NCBI GenBank assembly: GCA_022539475.1 | Contig: VCMS01000002.1 | Span: 569,640-595,580, forward strand | Direction of reading: 5' to 3' | DNA length: 25,941 nucleotides | Source of the DNA: Gracilaria domingensis | Taxonomy: Eukaryota > Rhodophyta > Florideophyceae > Gracilariales > Gracilariaceae | Shown: positions 8,905 through 18,096 of the stretch, piece after piece | Layout: each line of letters starts with the position of its first letter | Numbering within the stretch: the stretch's first letter is position 1 | Position numbers and translations under genes: made by a program | Notes under the pieces: model-generated | Databases searched by the model: none | Told to the model about the DNA's origin: nothing | Seen by the model: only the letters and a program-made list of their open reading frames with translations

Positions 8905-9225
8905 AAGGATGGAGTTGGGTTGCGCCCGAGTACGTCTATAAAGGTCGTAGAAGCACTTATGAAGGAAGGAGTTGTAGACATGTTATTGTTGATGACGGTG
9001 GAGCCAGGGTTTGGAGGACAGGCGTTTATGGAGGGTATTCTTGATAAGGTGCGACATGCAGGGGAGTTGTACCCAAGAATAGGGATACAGGTGGAGGGGG
9101 GTATTGGACTGAGTACTGTGAAAGGAGTAGTGAAGGCCGGTGCAAACATTTCAGTTGCAGGATCTGCCATCTTTGGCTCGAGTAACCCAGCTCATGTCAT
9201 AGCTGGTTTTCGAAAGGTTGGTTAG
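8905..9225 (+). pseudogene. RPE: C-terminal half of ribulose-phosphate 3-epimerase, cytosolic type
   Basis: The frame is open from 8905 (after a TAA at 8902-8904) to the stop at 9225. It reads GLRPSTSIKVVEALM, then the hallmark MTVEPGFGGQAFM, DKVRHAGELYPRIGIQVEGG and AGANISVAGSAIFGSS, which is the second half of the TIM barrel. RPE interconverts ribulose-5-phosphate and xylulose-5-phosphate in the pentose phosphate and Calvin cycles. The family is about 220 residues; only about 105 are present. The N-terminal half, with the metal-binding His residues and first catalytic Asp, is absent upstream. The motif normally VDGG, carrying the second catalytic Asp, is VEGG here. Loss of half the protein plus this change indicates a pseudogene fragment. 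Confidence 0.85.
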
Positions 9226-9291
9226 AGATAGTAGCAGAAATTTATTGTTTATTACATTGTTACCTTTACGTGTTATCACTACTATATTCTC

Positions 9292-9372
9292 CGTGTCCAT
9301 TGGAGATGTATTTCTCTTGTATCACAACCCGGAAAGGATGTGAGAGAACATCAATATATCCCCAGTGGACGC
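9292..9372. repeat. Long imperfect hairpin 1 of 3
   Basis: The left arm CGTGTCCATTGGAGATGTAT pairs imperfectly with the right arm ending CCCCAGTGGACGC. The inner stem TCACAACCC / GGATGTGA closes on a small loop. About 81 nt. Confidence 0.65.
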
Positions 9373-9420
9373 TGAGAGGGAGGATGAACTTCTCTAAGTG
9401 CTATCATTGTTACCCATCCG

Positions 9421-9500
9421 GTGTCGAGTGGTGACATATTCTTTTTTTGTCACAACCCACGCAGGATGTGACGGAAGAAGAACATGCCCCCAGTCGAGAC
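9421..9500. repeat. Long imperfect hairpin 2 of 3
   Basis: The outer arms GTGTCGAGTGG and CCAGTCGAGAC pair; inner GTCACAACC pairs with GGATGTGAC around the loop CACGCA. About 80 nt, a diverged copy of hairpin 1. Shared flank CTCTAAGT...ATCA follows both hairpins. Confidence 0.7.
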
Positions 9501-9539
9501 AGAGGGTGAGCAACTCTAAGTACAATCACTAGTCCCTAG

Positions 9540-9628
9540 CTTGCCTCCACTGGCGATATCTTCCTGTTTTGCTATAACCATCGAGTGAGGTTATGGTGGA
9601 AGAGAAAAATATCGCCGGTCGAGGCGAG
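9540..9628. repeat. Long imperfect hairpin 3 of 3
   Basis: CTTGCCTCCACTGGCGATAT pairs with ATATCGCCGGTCGAGGCGAG, and inner CTATAACC pairs with GGTTATGG around a loop of about 9 nt. About 88 nt, the most stable of the three. Confidence 0.75.
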
Positions 9629-9712
9629 GTGGGTGGGGATTATGTGAGCGCGAAAGAGGAGACAGAGAGGTGGCGCTTAAATAGTGGAAGGTGCGAAGAT
9701 GTACAGTAGATG

Positions 9713-9725
9713 TTTTGGCGGGAAA
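9713..9725 (+). promoter_or_regulatory. E2F/DP-like site upstream of the coiled-coil gene
   Basis: TTTTGGCGGGAAA is a textbook E2F/DP binding sequence, about 140 bp upstream of the ATG at 9866; an AT-rich TTAAATAG lies just upstream of it. In plants, animals and green algae such sites drive S-phase genes. It is a single 13-bp match, so chance is possible. Confidence 0.35.
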
Positions 9726-9865
9726 TGGGATGAGGGACACAGGGACAATCATGGTGCTGGATATAGCCCGTGTGGTTGGACAGTGGGGGTGGACAGCACA
9801 GTTTAGCTCGATTGTACTGTATCGCAGCGGAAACTTCGATCCAACTACTACTTCTTCTTCTGAAG

Positions 9866-10776
9866 ATGTCGAACGGATACGTGAAGGATGAGGAGCTGTT
9901 GGCGCTGTTGGAGGGGAAGGAGGTAACGCCGACGCCGTCACCAAAGCGGGAAGAGGACGTGATTACGGCGGCTGGTCGGATGTCGCAGAAGAAGGAAGTG
10001 GCCGATGAAGGAAAGAAGTGTGAGGCGAGGAGAGGGAATGGTGATGAGGTGGAGGGGGTCGCAATGGAGAGAAGGGCTGCGGCGCATCTGAGTCAGTTAG
10101 AGGTTGGAGACCAGACCAGATAGAGAGTGGGGGTGGCGAGGGTGACAGGGAGATGCGGTTTGTGTTGCAGATGAAGGCGAGGGTGGGGATGTTGGGGTTG
10201 GTGATGAAGGAGAAACTGTACGATGGAATTGTGGAGATTGTAACGGAAATGTGCGGTGTGGTGCTGAGTGGGGGTGGTAGTGGTGTTTCGGTTGAGGCGA
10301 TTTCGAGCTTGCGGAATTCGTTGTCGGTATTGGGAGTGGAGATGAGAAATCATGTGTATGGGATAGTAGAGTGTGCGGGAAGGGAGGTTGGAGAGTTGCG
10401 GGAGGAGAATAGGGTTCTGAACGAGAGGTTAGACGTGCTGGAGAAGGAGGTGAAGGAGCTGGTCAAGAGGCAAAGATTGGTGGAAGAGGAGACGGTGAAA
10501 GCAGGTGTGGAGGGAAAGACGGAGAAGGGAAGTGTGGGAAGGGTGGGGGTGCAGAAGGGGTCCCCTGTGACACCGAAGACAAAGGGTGATGGGGTTGGGG
10601 ATGGGAAGAGCCGTCTGAAGAAAAGGCGTAAGGAGATGAAGAAGGTGGTGAAGGAGGTGCCGCGGGAGGGAGTCGGAGCTCCGGTGGTGACTGGGTTTAG
10701 GAGTGCGGCGGAGGTAGCGCGGACTGCGAAGGGGATTCTGAGGGGACAGGAGGAGAGAAGGATGGGAGGGATTTGA
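9866..10776 (+). CDS. Unrecognised coiled-coil protein, probably one gene with a frameshift near 10110
   Basis: The ATG at 9866 starts MSNGYVKDEELLALLEGKEV and stays open to a TAG at 10121-10123. A second frame (+1 relative) is open from about 10105 through the ATG at 10153 to a TGA at 10776. The two frames probably form one protein broken by a single indel, or joined by an intron I cannot place. The second part has a coiled coil with Leu/Val heptads (VGELREENRVLNERLDVLEK), then a Lys/Arg-rich stretch (LKKRRKEMKKVVKE) and a C-terminus with TGFRSAAEVARTAKGILRG. No enzyme domain is visible. The coding strand is strikingly purine-rich with very few C residues. The E2F-like site upstream suggests a host gene; an ORF1-like protein of a retroelement is the alternative. 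Confidence 0.45.
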
Positions 10777-11882
10777 AGCCGTTTTGGGGCGAGGCGGGTA
10801 TACGAAAAGGGGGAGGGTTGTCCACCTGACTTCTACAAAATGACGTTTGCGGAGACGGAGAGAGAGGATGCGAAAGCGTGATGGGCGAGAAATGGGTAAA
10901 TAGCGGGGGTTGTGTGGACTGCGAAGAAGTGATGGGATGATTGAGGTGGGATGAGTTGCGATTGGCATTGCAACATGGGAGAAAATGGAAAGGCAAACTA
11001 GCACGAGTGCAGTTTTGAGAGAGGGTCGCGAAAAAGAGTGAATGGGGTGGTGCGGCGAAGTAGAACCTCTACAAAAACTAGGGGACCCAAGAACTAAACT
11101 GCCCGAGATGGAATTTAATATTCCAAAATTTCTTAATATTTTGAGTGCCAGCCTCTGCTAACCCCTCGCGCGCCCCAAATAGCCCCAAAACTAGCTTAGT
11201 TTCCAAAGCGAACAGACTATATTCCACTTTGCAGAACACAGACGATTGTGGTGCGTTAGTGAGCCAGAAAATTCGAATTTGAATGATTTGGAGGTATGGT
11301 AACAAGTGTTGAGTTTTGATTTGCTAATGAGGTCTTCTTACAGACCGCAGGTTTTTCAAAAAAGTGAGGCTGCGTTCACGGGCGTTTATGCCTCACTAAT
11401 TTTTGGAAACTGGCCATTCACGTGTACATGAAAACCTGTTTAGATCCCCCTCATTTACGGACATTTATGTGTACGAAAGAAACTAATACACATTAGAATG
11501 TATCCTCAGGCAACGGTATGCGTTACCGGGTACGCAAAGCCAGCAAAAATTGTGCCAAGTGACTGTTATCGTCCTACTCTGAAAGTGAGCATGACATCCG
11601 CACGTTACAGCAGCACAAGTTGAAAAACGTACAGCCCGGCGGTGCACTGAACTACCAACGGAGACGGAACACTCAGGGGCGGTGTTAAAAGAGAGTGAAT
11701 TCAAGCGTGAACGAAAACAAAAGAAAGATGGCAGCAAATGATTGCCGCACTTTCAAGTACGCTCTAAATTTCCACATCTTTTTTAATCGCCCCATGACTG
11801 TAAAGATGCCGCCGCCTTTCTTCGATGCTGAAGCTCTTGAAAGCCCATTTCTTTCTTATGAACAGGAGCTAGAAATTGAAAT
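10777..11882. other. Gene-poor stretch
   Basis: The purine-rich composition continues to about 11080 with stops in all frames, as in a 3' untranslated region, then shifts to AT-rich sequence. AGTGAGGC (11363-11370) and GCCTCACT (11390-11397) form a small inverted repeat. A frame at 11695-11898 has an internal stretch MPPPFFDAEALESPFLSYEQ that might be the N-terminal end of the transposase relic that follows, but this is not supported by a motif. Confidence 0.3.
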
Positions 11883-12275
11883 TTGCGGTGCAATGTAGAC
11901 GTGAACTCCACGCCACTCTTACATCTGGCGTTTTCAATGCACGCCTACCGTCGAAAGCAGAGTGTGGTGAACTCGACCTTGATATCTAGCAATCGACAAC
12001 GTTTCTCTATTGAACACGTTAATGTACAAGCGATTGGCGACTTTCGAGCTCCCTACTTCGGCATGCCAACATCGACGAACCATCATATTCCAGTCGCAAA
12101 GAAACCGAGTGAACAAACTACATCAATATGCACTGAAAGTTTTCGAAAATTGCACCAACATTTGCCGTGCTACATTTACTTTACACAAGATGACCGACAT
12201 TCATCGTATTCTTTTCCACCAACCTTCATCTTCCGCTGCGGACAAAATCATTTCTGGAGATGCTGTCATGACTAA
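11883..12275 (+). pseudogene. Relic of a PIF/Harbinger-type (DDE_Tnp_4-like) transposase
   Basis: The 130-codon frame contains EHVNVQAIGDFRAPYFGMPT and STNHHIPVAK, then LPCYIYFTQDDRHSSYSFPP. These line up with the core of Harbinger nucleases: the NVQ.ICD strand, the P.S.NDH block and the LP..YY..GDDAY..S block. The expected catalytic Asp of the NDH block is His here. The first catalytic block and the C-terminal Glu block are missing or out of frame. The frame has no good ATG near the start. A decayed fragment is the best reading; recognition is by pattern only. Confidence 0.45.
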
Positions 12276-12292
12276 CGAGTCAAGTGAAAAGC

Positions 12293-12340
12293 CATAGTAA
12301 GTCGAAGTCCACGAAAGCAAGCCGTCAACAGCTTACTATG
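12293..12340. repeat. 9-bp inverted repeat, 30-nt spacer
   Basis: CATAGTAAG (12293-12301) and CTTACTATG (12332-12340) are exact inverted copies in the gap between the Harbinger relic and the SAP-domain gene. Significance unknown. Confidence 0.4.
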
Positions 12341-12446
12341 TTGAAGTATCAAACCAGCTAGAAATATTTTTGAAGCATTAGAGGGTCGCCCCCGTTCTAG
12401 CTCTGTTTCTTAGAAAGAAAAGCAGTCTCGTGACCCTTCGCTCCAA

Positions 12447-13811
12447 ATGTTTCCAAATTGTAGATTTCAAAGAGAACACTGCGTGATACGCCTGAATTAC
12501 TTCTTGCATAACCTCTCGATCAAAGACCTGAAGGCGATTAGTAAGGAATGGTGTTTGAGGATACATAACCGGAGTAAGTCAGAGCTTATCGCTAGATACT
12601 TGATCTTCATTTATATCCAACAGGAAAACAGACATTATAAGGATAGTGAGGCTCGGTCAGCCCCAGCGAAAACTCATGCAATCAAATTTAATTCGAATAT
12701 CATCGGATTTTCAGTTTTTGTTCGGTTCATTTTCATTAAGCCAAGTCCTCCTTTATTAAGTACTCAATGCATCAAAATCTACAGAGATTTTACTGAAATT
12801 AATTCTTCTAAAAACTTTCATCCATTGAAAATGCCTTGAAAATCTACAAAAATTTGCATAGATACAGAAAAGTAAATGAATATTCAATGACGGAAAGTTT
12901 TACCTGGGAGCTTGGGATTTCACAGGGATTTTGGACGAGATTGATTCGGATCACAATTACCTATCACACGTAAACTTTTACCCCATTGAATATCCATTTA
13001 CTTCTCTGTATCTAAGCTCGTTTTTGTAAATTGTCCAAGGCATTTCCAATGGATTATAATTTTTAGAAAATTGCTCTCAGTAGAACGTCAGTAGATTTTG
13101 ATGCAATGGAGACATAATGACATAGTAACCCACGACTTGGCTTAATGAAAAATGACCGAACAAAGAATGAAAATCCTGTGATATTCGAATTAAATTTGAT
13201 TGCACAAGTCTTCGCTCGGTATGTGAAAGAGGCGCTTTATTCCAAAAGGAAAATTTTACTTTTCGAAGGCAAACTTTTGCGAAGGTGTGCGCTAACTGGT
13301 CAGCAGCAGGCCAAAAATAATCCAAAAAAGGTTTGTAAACTTTTTTACTTTCTAGGAATCGCTTGGATACAAGACGAGCTCGAAAAGATCTCTTATCATT
13401 TTCTTGATCTGTACGGTTGGGACTCTTGAAGAGGAAATTAACTTATTGCGTGCCACCTCAAAGCTAATCGACACTGGCAGTGGAGGCTCGGAGGAACGAT
13501 TTGGGACTTATACTTCGAAAAAACGAAGCAAGATCAGCGTTTTTTCAAAGGGCAGTAAGAGTTTAGAGGCCGCACACAGCTTCGATAACGTCTCTAGTCG
13601 AATCGATGAATTCCAGAGCGTGATAAAAGAACAAATGCACATGTCGAATAGCGCTCGTTCGATGGTGCACCACGAATATGAGGGAGCGTATGAAAAAAAG
13701 CAGAAGAACGAACTTGTCGATCTGATCATGAAAGGTGCGGACAGCTGCCAACGAGCCAAGCAAATAGACAACGAGGCGCTTAAAGAAATTGCGCTATCGA
13801 CGTCGCTTTGA
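12447..13811 (+). pseudogene. SAP-domain protein gene interrupted by an inverted-repeat element
   Basis: The ATG at 12447 starts a frame with a SAP motif at residues about 23-51: LSIKDLKAISKEWCLRIHNR then SKSELIARYL, the two-helix fold that binds A/T-rich DNA. After Ala69-Arg70 (DSEAR) the frame enters a 0.56-kb insertion. Joining the sequence at the duplicated GCTCGGT resumes the frame as YVKEALYSKRKILLFEGKLL and continues to about 13420. A second frame then carries GTLEEEINLLRATSKLIDTG, a Ser/Lys-rich middle and a polar helical tail ending at 13811, so one frameshift near 13420 is likely. Coding potential is good in all three parts. It could be a host chromatin factor or the DNA-binding partner of a transposon; nothing decides. 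Confidence 0.5.
12658..13213. mobile_element. Inverted-repeat (MITE-like) element with target-site duplication
   Basis: The left arm (to about 12908) and right arm (about 12985-13216) are inverted copies of one another along some 230 bp. Both carry AGCGAARACT near the end, then TGCAATCAAATTTAATTCGA, a TTAAGCCAAGT block, a TAGATTTTGATGCA block and a CATTCAATG block on the appropriate strand. The centre is about 75 bp of unrelated sequence. GCTCGGT occurs immediately at both sides (12651-12657 and 13214-13220), a 4-7 bp target-site duplication whose exact edge is ambiguous because the right arm also ends in GCT. It has no coding capacity of its own. It lies inside the SAP-domain gene. Confidence 0.8.
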
Positions 13812-14806
13812 AATAAGAAGCGATCTCATTTACTTCGGGAGAAATCTCAGAGACTGAAAGACACTGACAGTGTCGAAAATAGCTTACTCCTAGTTCATGT
13901 TTGTGTAACAGTTGTGTTTTATTTGGGTAAAGATTGAAAGATTCATAATGTAGAACCGTAATGCTATCGTGTTGACTGCAAAGTTAGTTAGTGAGCAGTC
14001 ACCCGGTGGTGAAGGGAATGATCACTTTACTAGTACACTATATGAGTTTGACCTTGACCATGATTCTCCTTTATATCAATGCTTCTTCACCCGCTCTCTC
14101 TCCTTACTTCGCGCCTTACCAATCTCTGCTCTCAACAAGCCTTCACCGGTTCCAGCCACAACGCCTTAGGAATGCTCTCATGCTCACGTTCCCCAACAAC
14201 GACGGTACGACACCAGTCTTTTCTAAACTGACTTTGTTAGATTCGGCGTGACGGCTTTTCACACGGTCAGTAGCGAACCCGTCAATATGCTTGCAGTCAT
14301 CGCATATAGAATAGAATAAATTATTACTCATGTTATGTGCTACAAGTTTTCGCCGCCTCCACTCCACCCTGTCGTAAAATCGTACGCTCGAGTAATTGTC
14401 GCGAAAAAGAGGTTCATTTTGCGAAACTTTATGAACCTGTACGTGAGGTGAACCACATGAAACTGCGGTTAATCAGTTCTAGACAAACTACAGCTCCCGC
14501 AGTTCATTTAACCTACAAGTCAATATCTGTACGCTAAATGAAGCCACATGGGTCGCACTACGAAGTATTGGAGCGAATGAAGCACCAGATGGAGCTTTAG
14601 CCATGAAATATTTTTAGTATCGAAGACCTGGAGCTACGATGGAGAACTGGTAGGGAAAGGTGATGGCGGAAGCGTCTGTACGGCAAAAGTGTGGCTCTTG
14701 AAGAAGGGAATTATATGGGCGTTGTTGACACACATTCGTTTACGAAGATTGTACGGTCTATTAGTGATCTAGAGATTTCTGTAGAGCGGTAGATCTCAAC
14801 AATGGA
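13812..14806. other. Gene-poor stretch
   Basis: No recognisable gene on either strand. GACACTGACAGTGTC (13860-13874) is a small perfect palindrome. Short open frames at 13969-14250 and 14337-14537 have no domain and no good coding signature. Confidence 0.35.
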
Positions 14807-15763
14807 CTACATATATGGGCCCTCCTCCAATCGCTGTCTTGGTCTCAAAATGGGAGCTTTGTCTCTTTTATAGAAACCCAACCCGATTGCGTCAACGACA
14901 GCATGGCGACAACACTCAATTAAGCCTCCAACGATGGTTTGTGCTTCCTTCTTCACAAATTGGAACCAATCATATGATGCTTTCAATTCGGCATCAACCA
15001 TAAGGAAAGTGAGACATACAATTGAAACCCATTCTAGGACAGTATCGGAAGAAACGTCCAAATTTGCCATTGTCCTCGCGTGCTAGCTCCTGCGTGACCC
15101 CACTGCACCTCCTACTCGGATTTTACTGATCGTAGGGTGCCACGCAAGCTGGCGACAGTTAAACTCTGGCTGCTTGAGAGCCTTGGAGCCAATGACTGAG
15201 ACAAGATCATCTCTCTTCTGAGAGATAAATGCTTCAGCAGTCTCACATGCCCCAGCGTTAGGGTCAGTTCTGTCTCAAAATGCGTCGCGCCTCTTGCACA
15301 CCTGATACCATGTGCTTACCTCTTCGTTGTTCTCGCAAACTTCATCCTGTGAAACCTCTATTCGAGCAGACTGTTTGCAGTCCAAGCAAAATTTGTGCAT
15401 TTTCATGCAAACTGAATCCATTTCAGCGCATACCTCTATATCATACTCCATCCTGCTCAGTATGCCCCACCAAGCAACCAGAATGCCAAATGTTTGCTCT
15501 ACATGTATACGGAGAGAAACAGGAAAGGTAAATCCATGTTAATACCAATATCGTACTTCTGAAAGGGGAATGGGTGTAGCTAAGCGTTCGGTACAGCTAT
15601 AAGATTCATCTCCAGATACCCAAAATTGAAAGAGTAGTCCACTTTCTTGTAGAAACTTTCTATCTTTGAAACAGAATGCGCAAGTGAGTCGGGCTGGAAC
15701 CGACGCACCTAAGGGTATTCTTAGCGGTCTGCCCAAATCCCAAAAAACACAAGCGACATGCAC
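14807..15763 (-). pseudogene. Harbinger-type (DDE_Tnp_4-like) transposase relic, minus strand, three in-frame stops
   Basis: One minus-strand frame runs from 15763 to 14807 with only TAA (15541-15539), TGA (15277-15275) and TAG (15085-15083) inside. The upper part reads TKTVHVACVFWDLGR, then FLQESGLLFQFWVSGDESYS and CTERLATPIP, then RIHVEQTFGILVAWWGIL and VCMKMHKFCLD. These are the GDEAY, R..VEQ.FG and C..LHNF blocks of the family, holding the last catalytic residues. The second catalytic block, usually GS.HDS, is degraded to VPARLTC, and the first block is not found upstream. The part after 15277 (about 155 codons) has no motif I know and may be a C-terminal extension or a separate ORF. The upper part is certain as a transposase relic, the lower part tentative. 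Confidence 0.6.
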
Positions 15764-16013
15764 TGTTTTGGTTGGCAGACTTACTCAGCTGATCATAGTC
15801 GATTACTCCAGCAACAGTGTCCGAAATGGTAACCGTCCCAAACCGCGTCGGCCCAAAGCCATTATCTGGAAATATAGTGGCTTTCGTCAGATGAAGAACC
15901 CTTCAATCACGCCATACCCACCCTTCTCAACGCAACTCAAGAGAAAATCAACAATCTGCAAGCGTCGAACAATGCGCAATGGCATCGGTAACAGAAACAT
16001 CTATCGTTCGTAA

Positions 16014-17167
16014 GGTGCCGCGCAAATCGACAGGGATTACTTCTTTCGACACGCATTGGGAGCTCCAATATTTAGCAATTAAGAATTTGAAAGACGGTTT
16101 TCTGTGACAAGGCCAATTTACGAACACATCTGCAACAAACTTTTTGAAACAAACCAATTCTTCCTTCAACGACCAGAGGCTTCCAAGAAACTCGGAGCAA
16201 CAACCGATCAAAAGCTTACTGCGGCTTCTTTCATGCTGAGTTCTGGAGTGGCCACAGATCACTTAATATATTATATACTGCTTCACGAACCCACGCTGCT
16301 TTTGACATTTAAAATATTCTTTCGCACAGTTATTGAATGCTTTCCGGAAGAGTGCTTGTCGCGTCCAAGCGAATCTCAACTGTTCGAAATAGAGAAAGAC
16401 TTTGCAAAGCTCGGCTTTCCGGGTTGTATAGGTGCCATTGATTGTTCGGGTTGGGAGTGGGGTACTTGCCCATTCGCCTGGCATGGCCAGCATATTGGCA
16501 AAGAAGGAAAGCCAATGCTGCGCATGGAGGAAGTCTGTGATCATCGGCTTCGTCTTTGGCACATAATGTTTGGAGGACCAGGAGCTAGAAACGATATATC
16601 AATTATGACACAAAGTTCTTTAATCAATGACATTCGAAACAGAAAATGGCCTCCATCGAGACCAAATGCATTGATTTCTGGCTCCTCTATTACGTGGCAC
16701 TACTATCTTGCCCATGGAATATATCCTAGGTATCGCCTACTTGCAAAACCACACCCAGACCGAAGCACTCGAAAGGGAGAGCTTTACACCGCTGGTCATA
16801 GTTCTGCGAGGAAAGCGGTTGAACGGGTCTTTTGTTGTATGTATGGACAGTTTCAGATACTCGACAGACCGGCTCGCCTTGGGAGTAGTCCGATTTGAAC
16901 AGTATTGTTCTTTGCTGTGCAAATCTGCACAATATGATTGCCAAAGAGCGTTCGTTCAGTAGTAAGGCCAAGTTCAGGCTCTCTGAGAGTGAGCTCCAAA
17001 CAATACTTACAACTTATGATACTGTGGCGCATCTCAATTGTAGTTATCAACAAGCTGAAATTTGGTGGATAATGTTAGATGCAACAGAGAATCTGGACGA
17101 CCATGTGAGGTTACAAAACTATTTAATGGATAATTTCTGGAGCAGTAATAGTAACCGTGATCTTTGA
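16014..17167 (+). pseudogene. PIF/Harbinger transposase of the plant-transposon-protein type, nearly complete
   Basis: The main open segment is 16104-16898 (264 codons), but homology starts earlier: the same frame at about 16035-16103 reads RDYFFRHALGAPIFSN, a TAA at 16065-16067, then EFERRFSVTRPIYEHI, the usual N-terminal block. Then follow TDQKLTAASFMLSSG, FPGCIGAIDCSGWEWGTCPF (Asp113 counted from 16104), GGPGARNDISIM (Asp164) and SARKAVERVFCCMYGQFQIL (Glu250), a full DDE triad. The conserved YYLADGIYP is YYLAHGIYP here. Near 16880 one frameshift moves homology to the frame of 16895-17167, where NLHNMIAKERSF matches the family C-terminus. With one stop and one frameshift this copy is inactive as it stands. 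It converges on the minus-strand ORF at 17185-18096, the arrangement expected of a two-gene Harbinger element. Confidence 0.8.
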
Positions 17168-17184
17168 ATGTAGTGTTGTTTCTC

Positions 17185-18096
17185 CTACGCCAGTCGAGCT
17201 CCATTGCTTTCTTGACAATGGTTTCCGGTGGACAGTTCCAGCAATGTCTTTGCCGAAGCTTTCTTCGAGCTCTCAGAGGACAGCACGTGTGCATTTGATT
17301 CGACTGCAGAAAGCTTTGACTTCTTTGCACTCTGAGGCGCATTATCGTGGCGTTCTAAGCGTTCTAAGAGACGATTTCTCATTAAACGTTCAATTCTGTC
17401 TTTCTCATCCTGAGACATCACAGATGTTGATGATAGAAGCCTGACATTCATCTCCCAGTCTAGCCCCTCTTGTTGCAAGGTAAGCTTCTGTTTCGCCAAT
17501 ACTGCCTTCCCGGGAACAGAGTTGCGGAGTAGTGTCTCAATTCTGTGCAACGATTCAGCCACACTATTCTCATTTAATTTGGCATCTTGACACTTACTCG
17601 CCCGTTTCTTCTCTTCCTCTTTCTTAGCCTTTGCTGCCTTGGTTTCTATCAGGCGCTCCAGCTCCAGCTCTTCTACAACTCCACATGCTTGCAGCATCGT
17701 AATTTAGGCGTTTAAAAATTTAAACGGCATCTTGAACTTAAACGGTTTGCTCACATGATAGTATGAATTTCGAACGCAGTTGTACAAATGAGAGATAGAA
17801 TTACTTCCGTCGCTGTAAAACAAGCCACCACAGCGTAGTAGTGCATTGTTGTCAGGGTTTGCCGTTAGCTTCATGGCGATGACTCTATCATAGCACGCTT
17901 TGAATCGAGTGCAATGCAGCTCTGATCTTGTCCCTGTCCCTCTACAGCCCGATCTTTCCAGGGTGCACGCCTCCTTTGGTCTTCCATTGTCCTTGATGAA
18001 TATAGCTCTGATACGTCTTCCGTGCTCTGCCGCTGACATACTTGATCCAATAGTAGGATCAGTAGAAGCAGCGGCAGCTGCACGAACAAGAGCCAT
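17185..18096 (-). pseudogene. Coiled-coil protein convergent with the Harbinger transposase, one in-frame stop or a small intron
   Basis: The ATG at 18096 opens 130 codons ending at a TAA (17706-17704); the same frame then continues with an ATG at 17697 for 170 codons to 17185. The first part has Cys residues (ACTLERSGCRGTG, HCTRFKACYD) and a helical NALLRCGG...SISHLYNCVRN stretch; the second is a highly charged coiled coil (ELELERLIETKAAKAKKEEE) followed by helical segments. I recognise no family. Harbinger elements carry a second gene for a DNA-binding partner of the transposase, and position and orientation fit that role, but no Myb/SANT motif is clear. GTGAGC at 17754-17749 could be a 5' splice site, with an in-frame acceptor just past the stop, so the stop may be intronic. 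Confidence 0.45.

Noticed and set aside
10429..11004. Long minus-strand open frames opposite the coiled-coil gene
   Set aside because: They are His/Pro/Leu/Ser-rich shadows created by the purine-rich plus strand.
15666..16013. Plus-strand frame upstream of the Harbinger transposase, in the same frame
   Set aside because: It overlaps the antisense transposase relic, has no transposase motif, and is followed by a stop before the conserved N-terminal block.
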